NCBI RefSeq assembly: GCF_016055025.1
Contig: NZ_JAECVW010000003.1
Length of the DNA: 64,000 nucleotides
Strand: one strand, 5' to 3'
Origin: Thermoactinomyces intermedius
GTDB taxonomy: Bacteria > Bacillota > Bacilli > Thermoactinomycetales > Thermoactinomycetaceae
Shown one piece after another: positions 48,385 to 55,868 of this stretch. The notes under the pieces are model-generated. The model was not told the origin of the DNA, searched no databases, and was given only the letters and a program-made list of their open reading frames with translations. Each line of letters begins with the position of its first letter. Position 1 is the first letter of the stretch. The translations under genes and the position numbers were made by a program.

Positions 48385-48395
48385 TGATCGCTTAT
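48371..48395 (+). promoter_or_regulatory. Triple CTTAT repeat, likely operator of the DeoR-type regulator
   Basis: CTTAT occurs at 48371, 48381 and 48391, an exact ten-base period placing all copies on one helix face. The first overlaps the plus-strand -10 (48373-48378). Confidence 0.55.
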
Positions 48396-48420
48396 CACCG
48401 GGTGAAAGGAGGGACGAGGG

Positions 48421-49179
48421 GTGTATCAGGAAGAAAGAATGATGATGATTTTGCGCCATTTAAAAAAACATCACCGGATCAGCGTTCAGGAGATTTGCGG
48501 GATGTTCGGGGTTTCCCGTGACACAGCACGCAGGGATTTGGTGAAATTGAGTGAACAAAATGCCATCATCCGAACGCGGGGCGGGGCCATTTTGCCGGTT
48601 CTTGAAAAAGAAGTCGACAGTTACAAAAAACGCGTGGGGCAGAAAAGCGAAGCCAAAGCAAAGATCGGGCGGCTGGCCGCCGCAACCATCCAACCCCGCG
48701 ACCATATTTTGATGGACACGTCCACAACGGTGCAATATGCCGCGCAAGCCCTTGAAGCACAAAATGTCGTGGTCGTGACCAATTCCATCGACATTGCCGA
48801 TATCCTGTCCGGCAAAGAGGGGGTCAAACTGCATGTGTTGGGAGGGGTTTTTGACCCGCATTCCCGATACATTCATGGAGCCGCGACCCTCCGCCATTTG
48901 CAGGAGTTCCGGGTGAACAAGTGTTTGATGGGCGGCGGGGGAATCACCAAAGACGGGATTTTTGTCAAGGATGAAGAGGAAGGCCAGGTTGTCAAACAGA
49001 TGATTGCCTGTTCGGAACAAGTGATCGTGCTGGCCGATCACACAAAATTTGGAAAGCAGTTTTTTTATCAAATCTGCCGTTTGGAAGATGTTGATCTTTT
49101 GGTGACGGACCGTTTGCCGGATCATTGGAAAGAATGTCTGGAAAAAGCTGATGTGGAGTGGCACGTTGCAGAAGGTTGA
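48421..49179 (+). CDS. DeoR/GlpR-family transcriptional regulator
   Basis: This 252-residue repressor has the DeoR helix-turn-helix (ISVQEICGMFGVSRDTARRDLVKLSEQNAIIRTRGGA, ~18-54) and the sugar-phosphate isomerase-like sensor domain (IQPRDHILMDTSTTVQYAAQAL, LHVLGGVFDPHSRYIHGAATL, VIVLADHTKFGKQFFYQIC). The effector is probably a phosphorylated sugar; no sugar genes are adjacent. AAAGGAGGGACGAGGG precedes GTG 48421. The repeats upstream suggest autoregulation. Confidence 0.9.
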   Translation: MYQEERMMMILRHLKKHHRISVQEICGMFGVSRDTARRDLVKLSEQNAIIRTRGGAILPVLEKEVDSYKKRVGQKSEAKAKIGRLAAATIQPRDHILMDTSTTVQYAAQALEAQNVVVVTNSIDIADILSGKEGVKLHVLGGVFDPHSRYIHGAATLRHLQEFRVNKCLMGGGGITKDGIFVKDEEEGQVVKQMIACSEQVIVLADHTKFGKQFFYQICRLEDVDLLVTDRLPDHWKECLEKADVEWHVAEG

Positions 49180-49211
49180 CCCAAGCATCGCTTGCCCGAA
49201 AACGTTTGCTT

Positions 49212-49239
49212 TTGATAGCATGACAAAGTAGAATATAAT
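49212..49239 (+). promoter_or_regulatory. SigA-type promoter of the que operon
   Basis: TTGATA (49212-49217) and a perfect TATAAT (49234-49239) are 16 bases apart. No preQ1 aptamer is evident in the 40-base leader. Confidence 0.75.
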
Positions 49240-49281
49240 TTTTGTGATGTCTATATTTTTTGCAGGAGAGAAGGTGCCCTT

Positions 49282-49998
49282 TTGCAACCAGATTCCGGAT
49301 CCGTAAAAGATCCCAAACTTCCGATGGTGGAAATTTTTCAAACCGTTGAAGGGGAAGGGACCCGTGCCGGATTTCCCACCACGTTTGTACGGTTGTTTAA
49401 TTGCAACCTGCGCTGTACCTGGTGTGATACACCTTACAGCTACGCCCCTTCCAAACCGGAATATTTTGCGCGGGTTTCCGAAATCGTAAAGGAAGTGAAA
49501 AAGTTTCCGCACCGGTTCATTTGCCTGACGGGCGGTGAGCCGTTGATGCATGGATATAAATCCGAACGGTTGATTGAAGCATTGGCCGAGATTGACCATA
49601 TCGAGGACATTCACATTGAAACCAACGGCGCGATCCATTTGAAGCCGTTTGCGGAGTTAAGGCAAAACCATGAAGCGGCAAGACAAAAAGTCCGGTTCAT
49701 TTTGGATTATAAATTGCCGGGAAGCGGCGAAAACAAGCGGATGATCGAAGAGAATTTCGCTTATTTGAACGATGCCGACGAGGTCAAATTTGTGATTGCC
49801 GGGGAAGAAGACTTCAAGGTGGCCAAAGAAGTCGTCCAAACAAAGATGAAAAAAGGAATTCCCTTGTTCAGTCCGGTGTGGGAATCGATGGAACCGGCAA
49901 AACTGGTGGATTTGATCTTGAAGCATCAATTGACACAGGTGAAATTGAGCCTGCAGATGCACAAAGTGATTTGGGACCCCGACTTGCGAGGGGTATGA
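49282..49998 (+). CDS. queE: 7-carboxy-7-deazaguanine synthase QueE
   Basis: This 238-residue radical SAM enzyme makes 7-carboxy-7-deazaguanine from carboxytetrahydropterin. The cluster motif is CNLRCTWCDTPY (Cys41, 45, 48), with FQTVEGEGTRAGFPTTFVRL before it and CLTGGEPLM after it. The start is TTG 49282 after GAGAAGGTG. It is the first gene of the queuosine precursor operon, 15 bases before queC. Confidence 0.95.
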   Translation: MQPDSGSVKDPKLPMVEIFQTVEGEGTRAGFPTTFVRLFNCNLRCTWCDTPYSYAPSKPEYFARVSEIVKEVKKFPHRFICLTGGEPLMHGYKSERLIEALAEIDHIEDIHIETNGAIHLKPFAELRQNHEAARQKVRFILDYKLPGSGENKRMIEENFAYLNDADEVKFVIAGEEDFKVAKEVVQTKMKKGIPLFSPVWESMEPAKLVDLILKHQLTQVKLSLQMHKVIWDPDLRGV

Positions 49999-50013
49999 CA
50001 GGAGGGATAACGG

Positions 50014-50706
50014 GTGGAAGAAAAAGCAGTGATTGTGTTGAGCGGCGGATTGGACAGCACGACATGCATGGGGATTGCCCGCGAAGAAGGTTTTGCGCTG
50101 TATCCGATCACCTTTTATTACAACCAGCGCCATGGCAGGGAAGTGGAGCAAGCCAAGAAAATCGCCCAACACTACGGAGTGGGCCACCGGCATAAAATTG
50201 TAAACGTTTCTTTCCTCGGCGAAATCGGCGGCAGCGCCCTGACGGATCAGACGATGGAAGTGCGGACCGGGGGAGTGGAAGGAGATATTCCGGATACGTA
50301 TGTGCCTGCCCGCAATTTAATCTTCCTGTCACTGGCATCGGCTTATGCGGAAGTGATCGGGGCCAGACGGATTTATACCGGGGTGAGTGCGGTGGATTAC
50401 AGCGGTTATCCCGATTGCCGCCCCGAATTTATCCGTTCTTTCAGCGAAACGGTCAATTTGGCGACCAAAATGGGCGTATCCGAAAAAATTGAGATCCGGA
50501 CGCCGCTGATTCATTTGAGCAAAGCGGAAACCATCAAAAGAGGGCTTGAGCTGAACGTTCCTTATGAACTGACCACTTCCTGTTACCTGGGGGGAGAGGA
50601 AGCGTGCGGGGAATGCGACAGCTGCCTGCTCCGCCTGAAAGGGTTTAAGGAGAATAACGTGACGGATCCCATTGCTTATAAAAAAATCCCTGAACAATTA
50701 AGGTGA
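50014..50706 (+). CDS. queC: 7-cyano-7-deazaguanine synthase QueC
   Basis: This 230-residue ATP-dependent enzyme turns the carboxylate into the nitrile preQ0. It has the PP-loop VLSGGLDSTT at the N-terminus and a zinc site near the end (CYLGGEEACGECDSCLLR). AGGAGGG precedes GTG 50014. Confidence 0.96.
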   Translation: MEEKAVIVLSGGLDSTTCMGIAREEGFALYPITFYYNQRHGREVEQAKKIAQHYGVGHRHKIVNVSFLGEIGGSALTDQTMEVRTGGVEGDIPDTYVPARNLIFLSLASAYAEVIGARRIYTGVSAVDYSGYPDCRPEFIRSFSETVNLATKMGVSEKIEIRTPLIHLSKAETIKRGLELNVPYELTTSCYLGGEEACGECDSCLLRLKGFKENNVTDPIAYKKIPEQLR

Positions 50707-50711
50707 TAAAC

Positions 50712-51119
50712 ATGCGCGGCAAATACACGATGGTGAAACACTTTTGGATTTCCTGCGCCCACAGCATTCCGGGGGCCGGGAAATGTGAAAGGATTCACGG
50801 GCACAACTATAAAGTCACTTTTTGTGTGGAAGGGTTTGAGTTGGACGAAAAGCATATGTTGATTGACTTCCGGCAAGTGAAACATGCTATCGAGAAAAAG
50901 TATGACCATCACTATTTGAATGATTTTCCGGAGTTTGATCCCGATCAAACCGGAGTGGCCCCGTCCACCGAGAAAGTGGCGGAGGTATTTTTCCGGATTA
51001 TTGAAGGCTTGTGCCGACAAAAATCGAATCAACCCCGGTGCAAATGGGTTGAAGTCGAAGAAACCAATGAAGCTTATGCCCGTTTTGAACGTGTGGATGA
51101 ACAGGAGGAAATGTCATGA
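50712..51119 (+). CDS. queD: 6-carboxy-5,6,7,8-tetrahydropterin synthase QueD
   Basis: This 135-residue enzyme makes carboxytetrahydropterin from dihydroneopterin triphosphate. Zinc ligands His17, His29 and His31 and catalytic Cys25 lie in SCAHSIPGAGKCERIHGHNY. AAGGTGA, overlapping the queC stop, supports ATG 50712. It overlaps queF by four bases (ATGA). Confidence 0.95.
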   Translation: MRGKYTMVKHFWISCAHSIPGAGKCERIHGHNYKVTFCVEGFELDEKHMLIDFRQVKHAIEKKYDHHYLNDFPEFDPDQTGVAPSTEKVAEVFFRIIEGLCRQKSNQPRCKWVEVEETNEAYARFERVDEQEEMS

Positions 51120-51607
51120 GCGACAAGTCGAAAGAGGAATTGTCCCTGAAAGCGTTGGGGAATGAAACCACTTACCATTTCGAATACAACCCCGATTTGT
51201 TGGAGACGTTTGACAACCGTCATCCGGGGACGGATTATTTTGTGAAGTTCAATTGCCCGGAGTTCACCAGTTTATGTCCGATTACCGGCCAACCGGACTT
51301 TGCAACCATTTATCTCAGTTATGTTCCGGACCAAAAACTGGTGGAAAGCAAGTCGCTGAAGTTGTATCTGTTCAGTTTCCGCAATCACGGCGATTTTCAC
51401 GAAAACTGCATTGTCACGATCATGAAGGACTTGATTGAGAAACTGGATCCCAAATATATCGAAGTGTGGGGGAAATTTTTACCCAGAGGCGGGATCAGCA
51501 TCGATCCTTATGTGAACTACGGAAAGCCGGGAACCCGGTGGGAGAAAATCGCCGAACAGCGTTTGGCGCAGCATGACCTGTATCCCGAAAAAGTGGACAA
51601 CCGGTAA
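51116..51607 (+). CDS. queF: NADPH-dependent 7-cyano-7-deazaguanine reductase QueF
   Basis: This 163-residue unimodular QueF reduces preQ0 to preQ1. Catalytic Cys54 and Asp61 lie in FTSLCPITGQPDFATI; the NADPH motif is VESKSLKLYLFSFRNH. It is the last gene of the operon, so the cell makes preQ1 for tRNA queuosine. Confidence 0.96.
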   Translation: MSDKSKEELSLKALGNETTYHFEYNPDLLETFDNRHPGTDYFVKFNCPEFTSLCPITGQPDFATIYLSYVPDQKLVESKSLKLYLFSFRNHGDFHENCIVTIMKDLIEKLDPKYIEVWGKFLPRGGISIDPYVNYGKPGTRWEKIAEQRLAQHDLYPEKVDNR

Positions 51608-51663
51608 ATGTTTCTTTTCTCCGTTTTCCGATTGGGATAGAATAGGGGGGAGGAGGGTTCAAA

Positions 51664-52107
51664 ATGAGTGAAAACTTCTATATTCTGCAAATGCAGCAGA
51701 TGGTTCAACATATGCGTGATGAATTGACCAGCGTCGGTTTCAAAGAGCTCCGGACTCCGGAAGAAGTGGATGAAGCCCTGCAGGGGGAAGGAGCGAAAGG
51801 AACCACCTTGGTGGCGGTGAACTCGGTTTGCGGTTGTGCAGCCGGCCTGGCCCGCCCGGCAGTGGCTCTTTCCTTGAAACATGACAAAGTCCCGGATCAC
51901 TTGTATACCGTTTTTGCCGGACAAGACCGGGAAGCCACGGAACGGGCCCGTTCATATTTTGAAGGAATGCCCCCGTCTTCGCCATCTTTTGCCTTGTTGA
52001 AAGACGGGAAGCTGGTGCACATGGTGCATCGCCACGATATTGAAAACGTCCCGCTGGAGGAAATTGCCAAGAACCTGACGGATGCTTATGACCGTTTCGT
52101 GGATTAA
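51664..52107 (+). CDS. Bacilliredoxin BrxA/BrxB (YphP/YqiW family)
   Basis: This 147-residue thioredoxin-fold protein has the CGC active site (Cys56-Gly57-Cys58) in NSVCGCAAGLARPAV. It removes bacillithiol from bacillithiolated proteins, so the organism probably makes bacillithiol. GGGGAGGAGG precedes ATG 51664. Whether it is BrxA or BrxB cannot be decided from this alone. Confidence 0.92.
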   Translation: MSENFYILQMQQMVQHMRDELTSVGFKELRTPEEVDEALQGEGAKGTTLVAVNSVCGCAAGLARPAVALSLKHDKVPDHLYTVFAGQDREATERARSYFEGMPPSSPSFALLKDGKLVHMVHRHDIENVPLEEIAKNLTDAYDRFVD

Positions 52108-52117
52108 ATTTACAAAG

Positions 52118-52150
52118 TCTCCCCTGTGTGAAAGATAGGGGAGTTTTTTT
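52118..52150 (+). terminator. Terminator after the bacilliredoxin gene
   Basis: CTCCCC pairs with GGGGAG and seven T follow. Confidence 0.88.
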
Positions 52151-52211
52151 ATAGGTACATAGGCGGCAGGGTTTTTTTTCATTAAAATAAAAGGGAAAGG
52201 ATGGTGAAGGA

Positions 52212-53297
52212 ATGGAATTGATCGCCTTTTTTTTGGTGGCTTTGTTTATCATCACATCGATCATTGTGAATGTCTTGTACCGCTCGGCGAAAAAAGTAAA
52301 CCATAAAAAGAGTTATGTGCTTGGAGATCTGGGGGTTCAGCCCCGGCCGCAGCTGCAGGAGGATGTTCAAGCACTGGTGCAACATTTGGAACATTCATTT
52401 CAAGAAAGTTATGTGGAACGGGTCAAAGAACGTGTGATCCGTGAATATAAAATCAGTTTGACCGAATGGGAAAACCGTTTTTTTGAGTGGAAACGATATT
52501 TAATTATGACAGCCATCCTGAAAAAAGTGCCGATGTACAGTCATGAAGTCGATGAGATTTGGCATGAAATGCTGATGTTTACCAGGGAATACGAAAAGTT
52601 TTCCAACCGTTTCCTGGGCACGACTTTGCATCATGAGCCCAATGTGCCGGGGCAAACGGTGAGTGAAAGTGAGAAAAGTTTTTTTGATTTAATCTATTTG
52701 CTTTTGTTTCGTCCGACCCCGTACAGCCGCCACACTTGGGGGGATTTTTTCCGGCAACCGCTTTCCAAAGCGCTTTTGGATGACATTAAGCACTGCTCGG
52801 ATTTGGAATTAAAGGATCGATACTTTAATCCGCACACCGTGAAAAATTTGGAACCGGCAGCCCGTGTCATGGATAACATGATCCGGCTTTTGAAACGAAA
52901 ATTGGAAGAAGTCGAAAAGCATGTGGTGAATCAGGGAACCTCCATCAAAGAATTCCGCCGCCATTTCAAAAAAGATTCCGGTCCGTTCAAAGAAGGCGAT
53001 CCGGTCCATGGCGCGATTTTCCTTTCGTTATACCATGCCGATGCATTCCATGAAAAATACCACGAGCTCTGTAAAAAATCACTGGAAGACGATCATGGTT
53101 CCGTGGTTTACGCCAAAAAACGGACAGGCAATGATCACAAATCTTCCGGCACGGAATATTTTTGGGAAGACGTCGGAGGTGGCGACACAGGACCGGATTC
53201 GGGGAATGACGCGGGAAGCGGCTCTGGCAGTGACTCTTCGGGAGGAAGTGACGGCGGAAGCAGTTGCAGTGGCAGTAGTTGCGGAAGCAGTGTTTGA
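52212..53297 (+). CDS. Membrane-anchored GRDP-like protein with Gly/Ser/Cys tail
   Basis: This 361-residue protein starts with a membrane helix (ELIAFFLVALFIITSIIVNVL). The middle resembles the glycine-rich-domain-protein (GRDP, PF07173-like) core: PMYSHEVDEIWHEMLMFTRE, YEKFSNRFLGTTLHHEPN, with conserved Trp-His and His-His. The C-terminal ~45 residues are low complexity, GGGDTGPDSGNDAGSGSGSD then SSCSGSSCGSS with two Cys, like secreted or membrane proteins with TIGR04222-type tails. The function is unknown. GAAGGAATGG gives ATG 52212. It is a single gene with a terminator. Confidence 0.65.
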   Translation: MELIAFFLVALFIITSIIVNVLYRSAKKVNHKKSYVLGDLGVQPRPQLQEDVQALVQHLEHSFQESYVERVKERVIREYKISLTEWENRFFEWKRYLIMTAILKKVPMYSHEVDEIWHEMLMFTREYEKFSNRFLGTTLHHEPNVPGQTVSESEKSFFDLIYLLLFRPTPYSRHTWGDFFRQPLSKALLDDIKHCSDLELKDRYFNPHTVKNLEPAARVMDNMIRLLKRKLEEVEKHVVNQGTSIKEFRRHFKKDSGPFKEGDPVHGAIFLSLYHADAFHEKYHELCKKSLEDDHGSVVYAKKRTGNDHKSSGTEYFWEDVGGGDTGPDSGNDAGSGSGSDSSGGSDGGSSCSGSSCGSSV

Positions 53298-53333
53298 AGC
53301 AAGCCGGCGAAAAGGAATGGAAGCATCTGGTAA

Positions 53334-53373
53334 AAAAACAGCCATCTGTGGGGCGCACGGATGGCTGTTTTTA
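53334..53373. terminator. Bidirectional terminator between the GRDP-like and esterase genes
   Basis: AAACAGCCATC pairs with GATGGCTGTTT, with T runs on both sides. Confidence 0.88.
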
Positions 53374-53377
53374 TGAT

Positions 53378-54097
53378 TCAGGACGAAAAAAAGGTTTTCA
53401 AGACATCCGGGAGATCCCGTTGCCAGAAGCCCCAGGTGTGATCTCCGTCTTTTTCTGCATATTGCACCCGGGCTTCCTTTTCTTTTAAATAACGGTGGAC
53501 TTCCCGGTTGCGGGCCAAGAGGTCCAGATCCCCCATATGGGTGGGAACTTTCGTTTCAGAGGTTCCGACCGATTGATAGATGCGCAGATGGGAAAGCGTG
53601 TCTTGCCGCAGGATTTCTTCACAGGTTTCTTCCAAAAAGGCTCCCGACTGGGTAAAGACATTGACCACCTGCTCCGGATGTTGCAAGGCAATGTGCAAAG
53701 AAACCGTTCCACCCAGTGATGAACCGCCGATCACCAGCTTCTCTTTTTCACGGGAGACGGGATATTTATCACGAAGCAATGGAAGGAGTTCTTCCATCAC
53801 CATTCGGATATGTCCGGATTGTTGTTTTCCAACAGGGGAGTATTGCGATGTCCGTTTCTTTTTGTCCACCGGAATGGCTGCCATGGCAAAGGGCTTCAGC
53901 TCCCCGTTTGCAATCATTTGGGTGGCCTGAGTCACCACACGTCCCAAGTTGAAGTAATCAGGCCCGTCATGAAGGAGGACCAGCGGATAGTTCCGGACGG
54001 ATGATGGTTCTTCTTCGGGAAGAAAAATCAGGATTTCTTTTGTTTCATCGAGATGTTTGCTGTCAAGTACTTCTTTTTTGATGGTCCGCTTGATCAT
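53378..54097 (-). CDS. Esterase D / enterochelin-esterase-like hydrolase
   Basis: This 239-residue cytoplasmic hydrolase of the PF00756 type has YPLVLLHDGPDYF, the nucleophile elbow IGGSSLGGTVSLHIAL and a C-terminal KDGDHTWGFWQRDLP with the catalytic His. Some family members cleave ferric siderophores; others are general esterases. No siderophore genes are adjacent. AAGGGGA precedes ATG 54097. Confidence 0.83.
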   Translation of the reverse strand: MIKRTIKKEVLDSKHLDETKEILIFLPEEEPSSVRNYPLVLLHDGPDYFNLGRVVTQATQMIANGELKPFAMAAIPVDKKKRTSQYSPVGKQQSGHIRMVMEELLPLLRDKYPVSREKEKLVIGGSSLGGTVSLHIALQHPEQVVNVFTQSGAFLEETCEEILRQDTLSHLRIYQSVGTSETKVPTHMGDLDLLARNREVHRYLKEKEARVQYAEKDGDHTWGFWQRDLPDVLKTFFSS

Positions 54098-54377
54098 GTT
54101 TGTATAGTCCCCTTTTGGATGAAAGTGGTTTAATACTACTATACCTTATTTTTGTTATATTTTCCTATTGATTATTTATATCGTATTTTTGTATATTTAT
54201 ACTGTGTTATTGAAAAAATAATATTGTTATCCATTTATATCTGTTTTTTATCTGTATAAACAATTCATATGGATCAAATTGGTCGGAAAAATATATCTTT
54301 TCTTTTTTATAAAATAATTATAAGATTTATGTATCTATGTTTTATCTATACGCAAATATTGAGGTGATCCAGTCGAT
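54098..54377. other. A/T-rich divergent intergenic region
   Basis: About 280 bases of mostly A and T separate the esterase and YjiH-like genes. Several TATAAT-like boxes exist but none has a convincing partner; ATCTGT occurs twice near 54240-54257. No gene is visible. Confidence 0.5.
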
Positions 54378-55736
54378 ATGGAAAATGTTCAGAAAGGGAC
54401 GCGCCCGGTGACGAGCTATTTGAAATTTATCATCCCATCTATCATCGGTATTATCTTATTTATGATTCCGATCTCCATCGGGGGGGAAATGACCATTCCT
54501 GTTGCCATGCTGGCCAAATGGTTGCAGGAGTTGCTGGCGGATGTCCTCCCGGCTTTGGCAACGGTCCTGATCTTGGTTTCTGCAGTGCTCACGCTCATTG
54601 GATCTTTTATAAAACCAACTTGGATCATGGATCGCCCCTTTTTAAAAAGTTTGTTTCACGTGTCGGTTTTTTGGGCGGTCACCCGTGCTTTGGGAGCGGT
54701 ATTGGCCGTGCTGACGCTGTTTCAGTGGGGACCGGATTGGGTTTGGTCGGAAAATACAGGCGGTTTGTTGCTGTATGACCTGATTCCCGTATTGTTTACA
54801 GTGTTTATTTTTGCCGGACTTTTCATGCCTTTTTTGATGGATTTTGGATTGCTGGAAATGACCGGAACGTTGTTGACACGGTTGATGCGTCCGTTATTCA
54901 AACTTCCCGGACGGGCTTCCATTGACTGTCTGGCATCCTGGCTGGGGGATGGAACGATCGGGGTTTTGCTTACCAACAAGCAATATGAAGACGGCTTTTA
55001 TACCAAGCGGGAGGCGGCCGTTATCGGAACGACGTTTTCCGTGGTGTCCATCACTTTTACCATTGTCGTTTTGGAACAGATCGGATTGGGGCATTTGTTC
55101 GGGCCTTATTATTTAACCATTTCCTTATCCGGGTTGGTGGCGGCGATTGTTTTGCCGCGGATCCCTCCGTTGTCCCGGAAAGAGGATACGTATTATGACG
55201 GGTTGAAAGGGAACCTGAATGAAACGTTTCCGGAAGGCTTTTCCGTGTGGCAATGGGGTTTGCACCAAGCCGTGGAACGTGCGCGCAGCATGCAGTTTAA
55301 AAAAGTTTTTCAAAACGGATCCAAAAACATCTTCGATATGTGGCTGGGCGTCTTGCCGGTTGTGATGGCTTTTGGAACCACCGCAGTGATTATCGCGGAA
55401 TATACCCCGTTGTTTAAATGGCTGGGATTGCCGTTTGTCCCGATTTTATCCTTGTTGAACATCCCGGAAGCACACGAAGCGGCCCAAACGGTTGTGGTCG
55501 GCTTTGCGGACATGTTTCTTCCTTCCGTGATTGCAAGCGGAGCGATTGAAAGCGAATTGACCCGGTTTGTCATTGCCTGTCTCTCGGTGACCCAATTGAT
55601 TTACATGTCCGAAGTGGGCGGGCTGTTGTTGGGTTCCAAAGTCCCCGTTGATTTTAAAGATCTGGTGATTTTGTTCCTGCAGCGTACGTTGCTGACGTTG
55701 CCCATCATCGCCTTGATGGCTCATCTGATTTTTTGA
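54378..55736 (+). CDS. YjiH-like multi-spanning membrane protein with GATE domains
   Basis: This 452-residue protein has about ten membrane helices and the nucleoside-recognition GATE outline in LPGRASIDCLASWLGDGTIGVL and VVVGFADMFLPSVIASG. YjiH-family proteins are found with transporters of unknown substrate. GAGGTGATC precedes ATG 54378. It stands alone, between an esterase and an acyl-CoA synthetase, and has its own terminator. Confidence 0.82.
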   Translation: MENVQKGTRPVTSYLKFIIPSIIGIILFMIPISIGGEMTIPVAMLAKWLQELLADVLPALATVLILVSAVLTLIGSFIKPTWIMDRPFLKSLFHVSVFWAVTRALGAVLAVLTLFQWGPDWVWSENTGGLLLYDLIPVLFTVFIFAGLFMPFLMDFGLLEMTGTLLTRLMRPLFKLPGRASIDCLASWLGDGTIGVLLTNKQYEDGFYTKREAAVIGTTFSVVSITFTIVVLEQIGLGHLFGPYYLTISLSGLVAAIVLPRIPPLSRKEDTYYDGLKGNLNETFPEGFSVWQWGLHQAVERARSMQFKKVFQNGSKNIFDMWLGVLPVVMAFGTTAVIIAEYTPLFKWLGLPFVPILSLLNIPEAHEAAQTVVVGFADMFLPSVIASGAIESELTRFVIACLSVTQLIYMSEVGGLLLGSKVPVDFKDLVILFLQRTLLTLPIIALMAHLIF

Positions 55737-55748
55737 CGGAACCCGGGC

Positions 55749-55783
55749 GGGCTTTCTGTGCTAAAAGCAGAAAGCCCTTTTTT
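55749..55783 (+). terminator. Terminator after the YjiH-like gene
   Basis: GGGCTTTCTG pairs perfectly with CAGAAAGCCC and six T follow. Confidence 0.92.
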
Positions 55784-55868
55784 ATGCGTATATCTATTTT
55801 GCTTAATCTTTTAAATACATTTAAAATAATGATGAGTCATTTTATTTGAGATAGGAGTGATATGGGCG

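Noticed and set aside
49180..49281. preQ1 riboswitch before queE
   Set aside because: No C-rich aptamer stem with the A-rich tail typical of class I, nor a class II or III outline, could be found by eye.
52212..53297. TIGR04222 family membership of the glycine-rich-tail protein
   Set aside because: Only the Ser/Gly/Cys tail is similar; the core fits a GRDP-like pattern better, so I did not assign the family name.
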